Below, one piece after another: positions 35,404 to 43,862 of a DNA stretch of 64,000 nt. This DNA comes from Verrucomicrobiota bacterium. GTDB taxonomy: Bacteria > Verrucomicrobiota > Verrucomicrobiia > Opitutales > Opitutaceae. Positions within the stretch are counted from its first letter, which is position 1; each line of letters starts with the position of its first letter. The translations under genes were made by a program, and so were the position numbers. The notes beneath the pieces were generated by a model. It was not told where the DNA came from and ran no database searches. It saw nothing but the letters and a program-made list of their open reading frames with translations. The DNA lies in the NCBI GenBank assembly GCA_016222805.1, contig JACRQG010000017.1:1-64000 (forward strand), given 5' to 3'.

Positions 35404-38400
35404 ATGCCCAATTCCAAGCCGCTCCCGTCCCACGCCGAACCCGCCCTCCGCCCGATTCGCAAGCTGATGGCGGCCAACCGCAGCGAGATCGCCGTGCGCA
35501 TCTTCCGCGCCGGCACCGAGCTCAATCTCCGCACTGTGGCCATCTTCGCGCAGGAGGATCGCCTGTGCATCCATCGCTACAAGGCCGACGAAGCCTACCA
35601 GGTCGGCGCCGGCAAGGGCCCGGTGGCGGCCTACCTCGACATCGAGAGCATCATCGGCGTGGCCAAGGAGAAGGGCGTCGACGCCATCCACCCCGGCTAC
35701 GGGTTCCTCTCGGAAAACGCCGAGTTCGCCCGCGCCTGCGAACGCGCCGGACTGATCTTCGTCGGGCCGCGCCCCGAACTCCTGGACATGATGGGCGACA
35801 AGACCGCCGCGCGCGCCCTGGCCCAGCGGATCCACGTTCCGACCCTTCCCGGGACCGAGAATCCCATCGTCGACCGCGAGGAGGCCCTGCGCGTGGCCAA
35901 GAGCATCGGCTTCCCCCTGATCATCAAGGCCGCCTTCGGCGGCGGCGGCCGGGGCATGCGCGTGGTCCACAAGGCCGGTGATTTGGCCAACCTGCTCGAC
36001 GAGGCTCAGGCCGAGGCCGGCCGCGCCTTCGGCAACCCCGCCGTCTTCCTCGAGAAGTACATTCCGCGCGCCAAGCACATCGAAGTGCAGGTGCTCGGCG
36101 ATCGCCACGGCAACGTGATTCACCTGCACGAGCGCGACTGCTCGGTGCAGCGCCGCCACCAGAAGGTGGTGGAGGTCGCTCCGTCCTTCGGGCTCCCGGA
36201 AAAGGTCGTCAACGAACTGTGCGACGCCGCGGCGCGGATGGCGCGGGAGATTCGTTACGACAACGCCGGCACCGTCGAATTCCTCTACGATCTCGATCGG
36301 CACGAGTGGTTCTTCATCGAGATGAACCCGCGCATCCAGGTCGAGCACACCATCACCGAGGTGATTACCGGGCTGGATTTGGTGCGGGCGCAGATCCTCA
36401 TCGCGCAGGGCCACTCGCTCCACTCGCCGGAGGTCGGCATGCCGCGCCAGCCCGACATTCCGCGCAACGGCTACGCGATCCAGTGCCGCATCACCACGGA
36501 GGATCCCGAGAACAAGTTCATCCCGGATTACGGCCGCATTCTGGCCTACCGCTCGCCCGGCGGCTTCGGCGTCCGCCTCGACGGTGGCATGGGCTACGCC
36601 GGCGCCGTGATCACGCCCTTCTACGACTCGCTCCTGGTGAAGAGCATCACCAGCGGACAGACCTACGACATCGCGATGCGCCGCGCCCACCGGACGCTGA
36701 GCGAGTTCCGGATCCGCGGGGTGAAGACCAACATTCCGTTCCTGGAAAACGTCATCGCCCATCCGGAATTCCGGTCGGGCCAGGCCACCACGACGCTGAT
36801 CGACACCACGCCGGAGCTCTTCGCCTTCAAGCCGCGGCGCGATCGCGCCACCAAGCTCCTCAACTTCCTCGGCCACGTCATCGTCAACGGCAACCCACAC
36901 GCGAAGGGATACCGCCCCGACAAGCCCTTCCTGCCCGCCGTGATTCCGGCCTATGACCACCGCGTCGAACCGCCGGCCGGCACCCGGCAGAAACTCCTCG
37001 AACTGGGTCCGCGGGGATTCGCCGCCTGGGCTGCGAAGCAGAAGCGCCTCCTCGTCACCGACACGACCTGGCGCGACGCCCACCAGTCGCTCATGGCGAC
37101 CCGCGTGCGCAGCTACGACATGCTCGCCGGCGCGGGCGCCCTCGCCCACCGCACGCCCAACCTGTTCTCCCTCGAGATGTGGGGCGGCGCCACCTTCGAC
37201 ACGGCGATGCGCTTCCTCAACGAGGATCCCTGGGAGCGCCTCCGCCAGCTCCGCGCCCGGGTGCCCAATATCTGCTTCCAGATGCTGTTCCGCGGCGCCA
37301 ACGCCGTCGGCTACACCAACTACCCGGACAACGTCGTCGCCGGTTTCGTGAAGCATGCCGCGGCCAACGGCATGGACATCTTCCGGGTCTTCGACTCCCT
37401 GAATTACCTGCCGAACCTCCGCGTCGCGATGGCGGCGGTCAACGAGACCCACGCCGTCTGCGAAGCCGCGCTGTGCTACACCGGCGACATCCTGGACGAG
37501 CGGCGCGACAAGTTCTCCCTCAAGTACTATGTGCGCCTGGCAAAGGAACTGGAGAAGATGGGCGCCCACATCCTCGCGATCAAGGACATGGCCGGCCTGT
37601 GCCGTCCGTATGCCGCCTTCAAGCTGGTCAAGGCCCTGAAGGAGGAGGTCGGCCTGCCGATTCATTTCCATACGCACGACACCAGCGGCATCGCCGCCGC
37701 GAGCGTGCTGCGCGCGGCGGACGCCGGGGTCGACATCGTCGATCTCGCTCTGGCCGCGATGAGCGGCAGCACGTCGCAGCCGAACCTCAACTCCGTGGTC
37801 GCCGCCCTGCAGCACACGGCCCGCGACACCCAGCTCGACCTCGATGCCCTGAACGAGTTTTCCGACTACTGGGAGATTGTGCGCGACTACTACCGGCCCT
37901 TCGACACCGCGCCGAAGAGCGGCTCCGCCGAGGTGTACCTCCACGAAATGCCCGGCGGGCAGTACACCAACCTCAAGGAGCAAGCCGCTTCGATGGGAGT
38001 CGCCCACCGCTGGCCGGAGATCGCCCGCACCTACGCCGAGGTGAACCAGCTGTTCGGCGACATCGTCAAGGTCACGCCCAGTTCCAAAGTCGTCGGTGAC
38101 ATGGCGCTGTTCCTGTTCAGCCGCGGCATCAAACCGGCCGATGTGGTCAATCTCGAGCCCGGCTCCCTGCCGTTCCCGGAAAGTGTCATCGACATGATGA
38201 GCGGCGGCCTCGGCTGGCCCGAGGGCGGGTGGCCGGAGCGAGTCTCCCTCGTGGTGCTCGGGGAGAAGCGGCACGCCGAGGCGCAAGCCCGTTACCAGGC
38301 GACGCGAAAGAAACCCGGCGGGGCGCCCAAAGGCGCGCCGGTGCTGGACCTCGAAAAGGTACGCGCCGACCTGGCGTCGGCGCTCCGGCGCCCGGCGAGC

Positions 38401-38946
38401 GACGACGACGTCTTCTCGCATCTGATGTACCCGCAGGTGTTCGCGGATTTCGCCAAGCATGTGGCCACCTACAGCGACGTCTCCGTGCTGCCGACCCCGG
38501 CCTTCTTCTATGGCCTGAAGCCCGGCGAGGAAATCTCCGTCAACATCGAGGAAGGAAAGGTCCTGATCATCCGCCTGATCTCGATCGGGCAGCCCGACAA
38601 GGATGGCCGCCGGGCGATCAGCTACGAACTCAACGGCATCGCCCGCGAGACCTTCGTGGTCGATAAGAGCATCGCCCCGAAGACCAAGGCCCGCCCGAAG
38701 GCCGACCTCGCCGATCCGCTGCAGATTGCGGCTCCCATCCCCGGGCTGATCGCGCAGCTCGTCGTCTCGGTCGGGAGCAAGGTCGCGAAGGGCGACAAGC
38801 TGCTCATGATGGAAGCGATGAAGATGCAGAACACCGTCTACGCCTCCGCTGACGGTGTGGTTTCGGAACTGCACGTCGCTCTGGGCGACACCGTGGAGTC
38901 GAAGGACCTGCTCCTGAAGCTCCGCCCCGCCTCCGCCGCCAGTTGA
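35404..38946 (+). CDS. pyc: Pyruvate carboxylase
   Basis: Biotin-dependent carboxylation of pyruvate to oxaloacetate (anaplerosis). The 1180-residue single chain has the biotin carboxylase domain (about 18-480; AANRSEIAVRIFRA, HPGYGFLSEN, KAAFGGGGRGMR, EMNPRIQVEHTITE), the carboxyltransferase TIM barrel (about 555-840; TDTTWRDAHQSLMATRVR, FHTHDTSG), a PYC_OADA-type region and a C-terminal biotinyl domain with K1140 in MEAMKMQ. The ATG at 35404 fits family length; the frame is open upstream but not conserved. Monocistronic by context. Confidence 0.97.
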   Translation: MPNSKPLPSHAEPALRPIRKLMAANRSEIAVRIFRAGTELNLRTVAIFAQEDRLCIHRYKADEAYQVGAGKGPVAAYLDIESIIGVAKEKGVDAIHPGYGFLSENAEFARACERAGLIFVGPRPELLDMMGDKTAARALAQRIHVPTLPGTENPIVDREEALRVAKSIGFPLIIKAAFGGGGRGMRVVHKAGDLANLLDEAQAEAGRAFGNPAVFLEKYIPRAKHIEVQVLGDRHGNVIHLHERDCSVQRRHQKVVEVAPSFGLPEKVVNELCDAAARMAREIRYDNAGTVEFLYDLDRHEWFFIEMNPRIQVEHTITEVITGLDLVRAQILIAQGHSLHSPEVGMPRQPDIPRNGYAIQCRITTEDPENKFIPDYGRILAYRSPGGFGVRLDGGMGYAGAVITPFYDSLLVKSITSGQTYDIAMRRAHRTLSEFRIRGVKTNIPFLENVIAHPEFRSGQATTTLIDTTPELFAFKPRRDRATKLLNFLGHVIVNGNPHAKGYRPDKPFLPAVIPAYDHRVEPPAGTRQKLLELGPRGFAAWAAKQKRLLVTDTTWRDAHQSLMATRVRSYDMLAGAGALAHRTPNLFSLEMWGGATFDTAMRFLNEDPWERLRQLRARVPNICFQMLFRGANAVGYTNYPDNVVAGFVKHAAANGMDIFRVFDSLNYLPNLRVAMAAVNETHAVCEAALCYTGDILDERRDKFSLKYYVRLAKELEKMGAHILAIKDMAGLCRPYAAFKLVKALKEEVGLPIHFHTHDTSGIAAASVLRAADAGVDIVDLALAAMSGSTSQPNLNSVVAALQHTARDTQLDLDALNEFSDYWEIVRDYYRPFDTAPKSGSAEVYLHEMPGGQYTNLKEQAASMGVAHRWPEIARTYAEVNQLFGDIVKVTPSSKVVGDMALFLFSRGIKPADVVNLEPGSLPFPESVIDMMSGGLGWPEGGWPERVSLVVLGEKRHAEAQARYQATRKKPGGAPKGAPVLDLEKVRADLASALRRPASDDDVFSHLMYPQVFADFAKHVATYSDVSVLPTPAFFYGLKPGEEISVNIEEGKVLIIRLISIGQPDKDGRRAISYELNGIARETFVVDKSIAPKTKARPKADLADPLQIAAPIPGLIAQLVVSVGSKVAKGDKLLMMEAMKMQNTVYASADGVVSELHVALGDTVESKDLLLKLRPASAAS

Positions 38947-38958
38947 CCGACGCTTGAA

Positions 38959-39038
38959 TGTAGCCGGGGGCGGCGACCCCGGCCTTGGGCAAAAGCGACT
39001 GACGTATTCACCGGACCGGCCTCAGCGAGGCCGGCTAC
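38959..39038. repeat. 80-bp inverted-repeat element, copy 1
   Basis: It begins TGTAGCCGGGGGCGGCGACC and ends GAGGCCGGCTAC, so GTAGCCGG at one end pairs with CCGGCTAC at the other. Each half also holds its own smaller hairpin. It lies 13 bp past pyc and may act as a transcript end for pyc. Copy 2 follows after 10 bp. Confidence 0.8.
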
Positions 39039-39048
39039 ACCGGCGTCC

Positions 39049-39128
39049 TGTAGCCGGGGGCGGCGACCCCGGCCTTTGCTGATTGCGCCCTACGTTTTCA
39101 CCGGGCCGGCCTCGACGAGGCCGGCTAC
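39049..39128. repeat. 80-bp inverted-repeat element, copy 2
   Basis: Same length and ends as copy 1, with the two copies identical over the first ~27 bp and the last ~30 bp apart from a few substitutions; only the middle differs. Together they fill the gap between convergent pyc and the amino acid permease gene, 18 bp before the permease stop. Confidence 0.8.
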
Positions 39129-39146
39129 CGGTTGGCGGGATTCGCC

Positions 39147-40613
39147 CTACGGCGTCACCTGCCGGCGCAGCTTGCTGTGGTGCCGGCTGTACGTGAAGTA
39201 GATCACAATCCCCAAGGCCATCCAGCCGATGAGCCGGAGCCACGTGTCCCACGGCAGCGCGAGCATCTGCGCTCCGCAGACGATGGCCCCGAGGATTGGC
39301 ACCAGGGGAACCAGCGGCGTCCGGAACGGCCGATGCAGCTCCGGCTGCCGAATGCGCAGGATCCAGATGCTGAGGCACACGATCACAAAGGCGAAGAGGG
39401 TTCCGATGGACACCAGTTCACCCAGCAGGCTGAGTGGCAGCAGCCCGCCGAACACGGACGCAATCAGGCCGGTCACGATGGTGGTGATGTGCGGCGTCCG
39501 AAACTTGGGGTGAATCTTCGCAAACGCCGCCGGCAGCAGTCCGTCGTTGGCCATCGAGAAGAAGATGCGCGGCTGGCCCATCATCATCACGAGGATGACC
39601 GAACTCAGGCCCGCCAGCGCGGCAATCTCGACGACAAACCGGAGGGCGGCGGGGGCGCCGGCCGCCTGCAGGGCATTCACCACCGGAGCCGGGTTGTTCA
39701 GGTCGGTGTACTTCGACATCCCGGTCAGCACGAGCGAGACCGCGACGAAAATCAGGCTGCAGATTCCCAGCGAACCCAGGATGCCGAGGGGCATGTCCCG
39801 CTGCGGATTCTTCGCCTCCTGCGCGGAGGTCGAGACCGCGTCAAAGCCGATGTAGGCGAAAAAGATCACCGCGGCTCCCTTCATGATGCCGCTCCAGCCG
39901 AACTGTCCGGGACCGGTGTTCTCCGGGATGAACGGGGTCCAGTTCTTGATCGCCAGGTCCGGATGCGTGAGCAGGAACCACGCCCCGAATCCGATCACGG
40001 CCAGGAGCACCGAGACCTTGGTGAAGACCATCACGTTGTTGAAATTGGCCGACTCCTTCACCCCCACGACGAGCAGGCCGGTGATGAGCAGAATGATCGC
40101 GATCGCGGGCAGGTTAACCAGCGCCCCGCTCGCCACGAGTTTGCCATTCACGATGTCGAACGGCGCCCGGGTCAGGTGCTCCGGCAGCGTGACTCCAAAC
40201 TCCTTCAGGAAGGCCACGAAGTGGCCCGACCATCCCACCGCCACGGTGGGCGCGCAGAAAAGATACTCGAGGATCAGGTCCCAGCCGATGATCCAGGCCA
40301 GAAACTCCCCCAGGGTGGCGTAGGCGTACGTGTAGGCGCTTCCCGCGATGGGAATCATCGCCGAGAACTCGGCATAACAGAGGCCGGCAAAGAGGCAGCC
40401 GACGCCGGAGATGAGGAACGAGATCGCAATCGCCGGGCCCGCGTACTGCGCCGCCGCCTGGCCGGTCAGCACGAAGATGCCCGCGCCGATGATGGCCCCG
40501 ATGCCCAGGCTCACGAGGTTGGCCGGCCCGAGGGCCTTGCGCAGGCCGTGCGGGCTTTCGTGGGCACCCTCGGCCTGGAGGGTGGCGAACGGCTTGCGGT
40601 GGAACAAACTCAT
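39147..40613 (-). CDS. APC-family amino acid permease, cationic amino acid transporter type
   Basis: An inner-membrane secondary transporter of 488 residues with about 12 TM segments. The N-terminus has LVSLGIGAIIGAGIFVLTG (TM1, the unwound GxGIF substrate site). Later blocks are GSAYTYAYATLGEFLAWIIGW and FFAYIGFDAVSTSAQEAKNP, which are typical of CAT/YhdG-type basic amino acid permeases. The ATG at 40613 fits the conserved start. Arginine uptake would feed agmatine formation, but nothing here proves the substrate. Confidence 0.92.
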   Translation of the reverse strand: MSLFHRKPFATLQAEGAHESPHGLRKALGPANLVSLGIGAIIGAGIFVLTGQAAAQYAGPAIAISFLISGVGCLFAGLCYAEFSAMIPIAGSAYTYAYATLGEFLAWIIGWDLILEYLFCAPTVAVGWSGHFVAFLKEFGVTLPEHLTRAPFDIVNGKLVASGALVNLPAIAIILLITGLLVVGVKESANFNNVMVFTKVSVLLAVIGFGAWFLLTHPDLAIKNWTPFIPENTGPGQFGWSGIMKGAAVIFFAYIGFDAVSTSAQEAKNPQRDMPLGILGSLGICSLIFVAVSLVLTGMSKYTDLNNPAPVVNALQAAGAPAALRFVVEIAALAGLSSVILVMMMGQPRIFFSMANDGLLPAAFAKIHPKFRTPHITTIVTGLIASVFGGLLPLSLLGELVSIGTLFAFVIVCLSIWILRIRQPELHRPFRTPLVPLVPILGAIVCGAQMLALPWDTWLRLIGWMALGIVIYFTYSRHHSKLRRQVTP

Positions 40614-40761
40614 GGGGGGAACAGGAGGTTGCGGACCGGGATGATCCGCGCGGCGAGCGCGGCGCAAGGGGAACCGGCCGGACGCCCGCCGTCAATCGGC
40701 GACTGTAGAAATCCTGCGGAGGCAAGCCTGCCGCCGACGCACTCCTTGCCGGACCGTAGGG

Positions 40762-43704
40762 TCAATAGCTGCCGCTGAAACCGAACTTAATCACCGTCGT
40801 GTAGAGGTCGTTTCGCGTCATGCGATCCTTGATGTACGTGAACTGGTGGTTGGTTCCCACGTTGAACACGTTGATCACATCCGCATAGACGCTAAACCGA
40901 CGGCTGAACGCGTACGCGAGGTTGAAGTCGACCGGCGTGCTGCCCTTGTCGTAGACGCGCCGGGAGGCGTCGGCGTTGTAGCTCTCGAGCCGATCCGAGG
41001 AGTAGTTGACCTTGGCCCGCACGGTCCAGCCGTGGGCCAGGTACGAAATGCCGGCGTTTCCAGTCCGCGGTGTGAAGAGTGGGATGGTCCGACCGCTGTT
41101 GTTCGCCCCGGGCGTGCCGTAGTCGCCCTGCGTGCGCAGCCAGGTGAGGTTGGCAAACACGCCGAAGCCCCGCCAGAACCCCCGAAGATTGCTGAACTGC
41201 TGGTTGTAGGAGAACTCCAGCCCGCGAATCGTCGCGGAACCGCCGTTGCGGTCCGTGGTGAGCAGGTAGCCCTCATATTCCTGGCCGAAGATGTTGTTGC
41301 TGTCGTCGACGCGACCGACGCTGGCTCGATAGATGAAGTTGCTGAGCTTCTTCTCGAAGGCCCCGACGGAAAACAGGCCGGCCGGCTCGAAGTAGTACTC
41401 CAGGGAGAGGTCCAGATTCTTCGACCGCTGCGGCTGCAAATCCGGGTTGTTCGACGTGATGGTCAGGTTGTCGTTGTTGATCGTCATCGTCGGGATGATC
41501 TGGCCGAAGTTGGGCCGTCCGATGCCGGTGGAATAACTCAAGCGTCCAATCAGGTTTCGCGTGGCATTGTACTTGAGGTGCACGCTCGGGAAGGTGTTGC
41601 GGTAGTCGCCCTCGCCCCGGGTCGGGTTGCCGTACTCCGCCAGGTTGCGGCGTGCCGTCTCCTCGTCGGTCACCGTGCCGACCCAGGCCGCCCGCCGGGC
41701 CCGCTCCGCCGCGGTCAGTTCCTGCTTGTAGCCGGAGGCCGAGAAGGAGGTTTCCTCCAACCGCACGCCGGTCACGAGGTTCAGACGCCCCCAGCGCGTC
41801 TCTCCCTGGAGATAGAGAGCCGTCACGGTCTCCTCCGCCCGCGTGTCGTTGCGAATCGTGTCCTGGGTGCTGGTCGCCACGTTGCGTCGGAAGAGCTGGG
41901 GCTGGGACCGCAGGGCCTCCATCAACTCCGGCAGCTTCATGAACTGCAGCCCGCGCGGATAACTGAAGGCAACATGCGTGTAGCCCGGGTCGAAGAAGCG
42001 TCCGAGGTCGTCGTCATTCGCCGTCCCCACCGGCCCCGCCACGCCGTTGGGACCGACATAGCTGTAAAGGTTGCGCGTCTGGTCGCGCTTGCGGGTTTGC
42101 TCCCGGTAACGGAAGCCCGTCTTGAGGGAGAGCGGCAGGACGCTCGCCCAGGCCTTCCGGTAGTTCACCTGCGCTCCGACAATCTCGTCGTGGCTGGCGA
42201 TCTCCGGCAGATCGAGCGAGGTCATCGTGGAATTGCGCGGGTCGTAGATGTCCGGCCCGCTGATTTGCGCGACCGTGAAGTAATTGTGCGTCGCTGAGCG
42301 ATCGAAACGGAAGCCGACTCCCGCCACCGCCCGCGCCGGGATGAACCTCCGCTCGTCGCCCTGTGACGGGGAGTAGTTCGCGGTGAAGTCCACCTTGCCC
42401 CCGAGAAAGCGGGAATTCTCGCCGCCGATGGTGTAGTTCAGGGTGCGCACGTCGCGTTCACGGCGATTCTGGTTGAAGGTAAAGGTCTGGTTGCGGGTCT
42501 CCGTGACAGTGCTGGTGACGGAGACGATGTTGGTGGCCGTCGCGGTGTTGACCGTCGGTTGCCGGCGATTCAGCTGGTCGACGTAGTAGGAGTACGTCGT
42601 GTTGAAGTAGACCTTGGTCGCATCCCCCAGCCGGTAGTCGAAGCGCACGCCGGCCCCCTGTCGCTTGTGCTTGAGCTGATCCTGGCCCCAGTTGGCCGCG
42701 GTGAAAAACACCGGGCGGTCCGTGGCCGTCGTCTGCTCGTACAGGAGATTGCTGCGATCCCGGGGCTTGTGGCTCTCGTTGTAGCTCGCCGTCACGAGGA
42801 TGCCGACCCGCTCGCGGATGATGTCCGAGTAGCTCAGGCTCACGAGCGGCCGGAACGACTTCTGGTCCAGGTTGTACGTGTGTCCGACATTGTAGGTGGC
42901 GCGGCGCCCTTTCCGATCGAGGGCGCTCTTGGTTTTCAGGTTCACGCTGCCACCGATCGAGTCCGCGTCCATGTCGGGCGTGGCCGCCTTGGTGACCTCG
43001 ATGGTTTCGATGAAATCCGCCGGGACCTTGTCGATTTCGAAGCCCCGGTTGAGGCTGCGCGTCGTCCCGTTCGCGCCGCGGGTCCCATCGATGCTGACCG
43101 CGTTCATGTTCGAATCGACCCCGCGGATGCGGATCAGGTAGATCTCCCCTTCCGATTCCTCCTTGCTGATGCCGGGCATGCGCTGGAGGAAGTTGCCGAG
43201 GTTGAGATCAGCCACGTTGCCAAAGGCATCCGACGAGATCACGTCCTTCACGTTGCCGGCGTTGCGCCGTTCGGTGATGGCGAGGGCGTTCCCCTCCCGC
43301 TCGCCCTCCACGACGAACTTGTCGAGCTGGTACACCGAGGAACTGAGTCCGAAGTCCCGGGTGACGACGGCGCCGGCGGTGACCACCGCCGGCAGGGATC
43401 GGGCCTCGAGACCCGCGTAGGTGGCGGTGAGGGTGTAGGTGCCGGCCGCAACGTCCGGAATCTCGTAGCGCCCATCGCGCGTGGTCAGGGCCGACAGGCC
43501 GCCCGGCAGCAAGGTGACTTCCGCGCCTTCCAGGTTCTGCCCGGTCGCCGAATTGCTGACCGAACCGGTGATGGTTCCGGTCCGCGACCGAGCCTCCGCC
43601 ACCGGGGATTCCGCGGCGGTCGCCGCGCCGATCAGGAACAGGAAGGCAATGAAACGTCCGCAATGGGCGTGACCACGGCTACCAGGGCAGGAGGCTTGGT
43701 TCAT
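40762..43704 (-). CDS. TonB-dependent receptor, TIGR01782-like
   Basis: An outer-membrane transporter of 980 residues. A signal peptide (about 1-30) is followed by a CarboxypepD_reg domain (GTITGSVSNSATGQNLEGAEV to VTRDFGLSSSVYQLD). The plug follows, with FGNVADLNLGNFLQRMPGIS, IRIRGVDSNMNAVSIDG and IETIEVTKAATPDMDADSIGG, the wording of the TonB-Xanth-Caul group, then the barrel ending in FGFSGSY. The neighbouring permease and spermidine-synthase-like genes give no cargo hint. The ATG at 43704 has no strong Shine-Dalgarno. Stands alone on its strand with 148 bp to the permease. Confidence 0.93.
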   Translation of the reverse strand: MNQASCPGSRGHAHCGRFIAFLFLIGAATAAESPVAEARSRTGTITGSVSNSATGQNLEGAEVTLLPGGLSALTTRDGRYEIPDVAAGTYTLTATYAGLEARSLPAVVTAGAVVTRDFGLSSSVYQLDKFVVEGEREGNALAITERRNAGNVKDVISSDAFGNVADLNLGNFLQRMPGISKEESEGEIYLIRIRGVDSNMNAVSIDGTRGANGTTRSLNRGFEIDKVPADFIETIEVTKAATPDMDADSIGGSVNLKTKSALDRKGRRATYNVGHTYNLDQKSFRPLVSLSYSDIIRERVGILVTASYNESHKPRDRSNLLYEQTTATDRPVFFTAANWGQDQLKHKRQGAGVRFDYRLGDATKVYFNTTYSYYVDQLNRRQPTVNTATATNIVSVTSTVTETRNQTFTFNQNRRERDVRTLNYTIGGENSRFLGGKVDFTANYSPSQGDERRFIPARAVAGVGFRFDRSATHNYFTVAQISGPDIYDPRNSTMTSLDLPEIASHDEIVGAQVNYRKAWASVLPLSLKTGFRYREQTRKRDQTRNLYSYVGPNGVAGPVGTANDDDLGRFFDPGYTHVAFSYPRGLQFMKLPELMEALRSQPQLFRRNVATSTQDTIRNDTRAEETVTALYLQGETRWGRLNLVTGVRLEETSFSASGYKQELTAAERARRAAWVGTVTDEETARRNLAEYGNPTRGEGDYRNTFPSVHLKYNATRNLIGRLSYSTGIGRPNFGQIIPTMTINNDNLTITSNNPDLQPQRSKNLDLSLEYYFEPAGLFSVGAFEKKLSNFIYRASVGRVDDSNNIFGQEYEGYLLTTDRNGGSATIRGLEFSYNQQFSNLRGFWRGFGVFANLTWLRTQGDYGTPGANNSGRTIPLFTPRTGNAGISYLAHGWTVRAKVNYSSDRLESYNADASRRVYDKGSTPVDFNLAYAFSRRFSVYADVINVFNVGTNHQFTYIKDRMTRNDLYTTVIKFGFSGSY

Positions 43705-43862
43705 GGGGGCTTGGGGTTGAGGCCGCCGGACGGGTTTCTGTCCGAGGGCTGGACTTTCCGGACAATCGCACGGCGGGGTAAGGCGCCGCGCGACCGCGAC
43801 GCCGGAGACTAGCGACAACTTCGCGGGTCCGGCAAGCGCAACCCGGACCTGGCCCCGCCGGC

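Noticed and set aside
35188-38874. A 1228-codon open frame antisense to pyc
   Set aside because: Very GC-rich genes often have long open antisense frames. The translation has no domain-like pattern, while the plus strand is a textbook pyruvate carboxylase.
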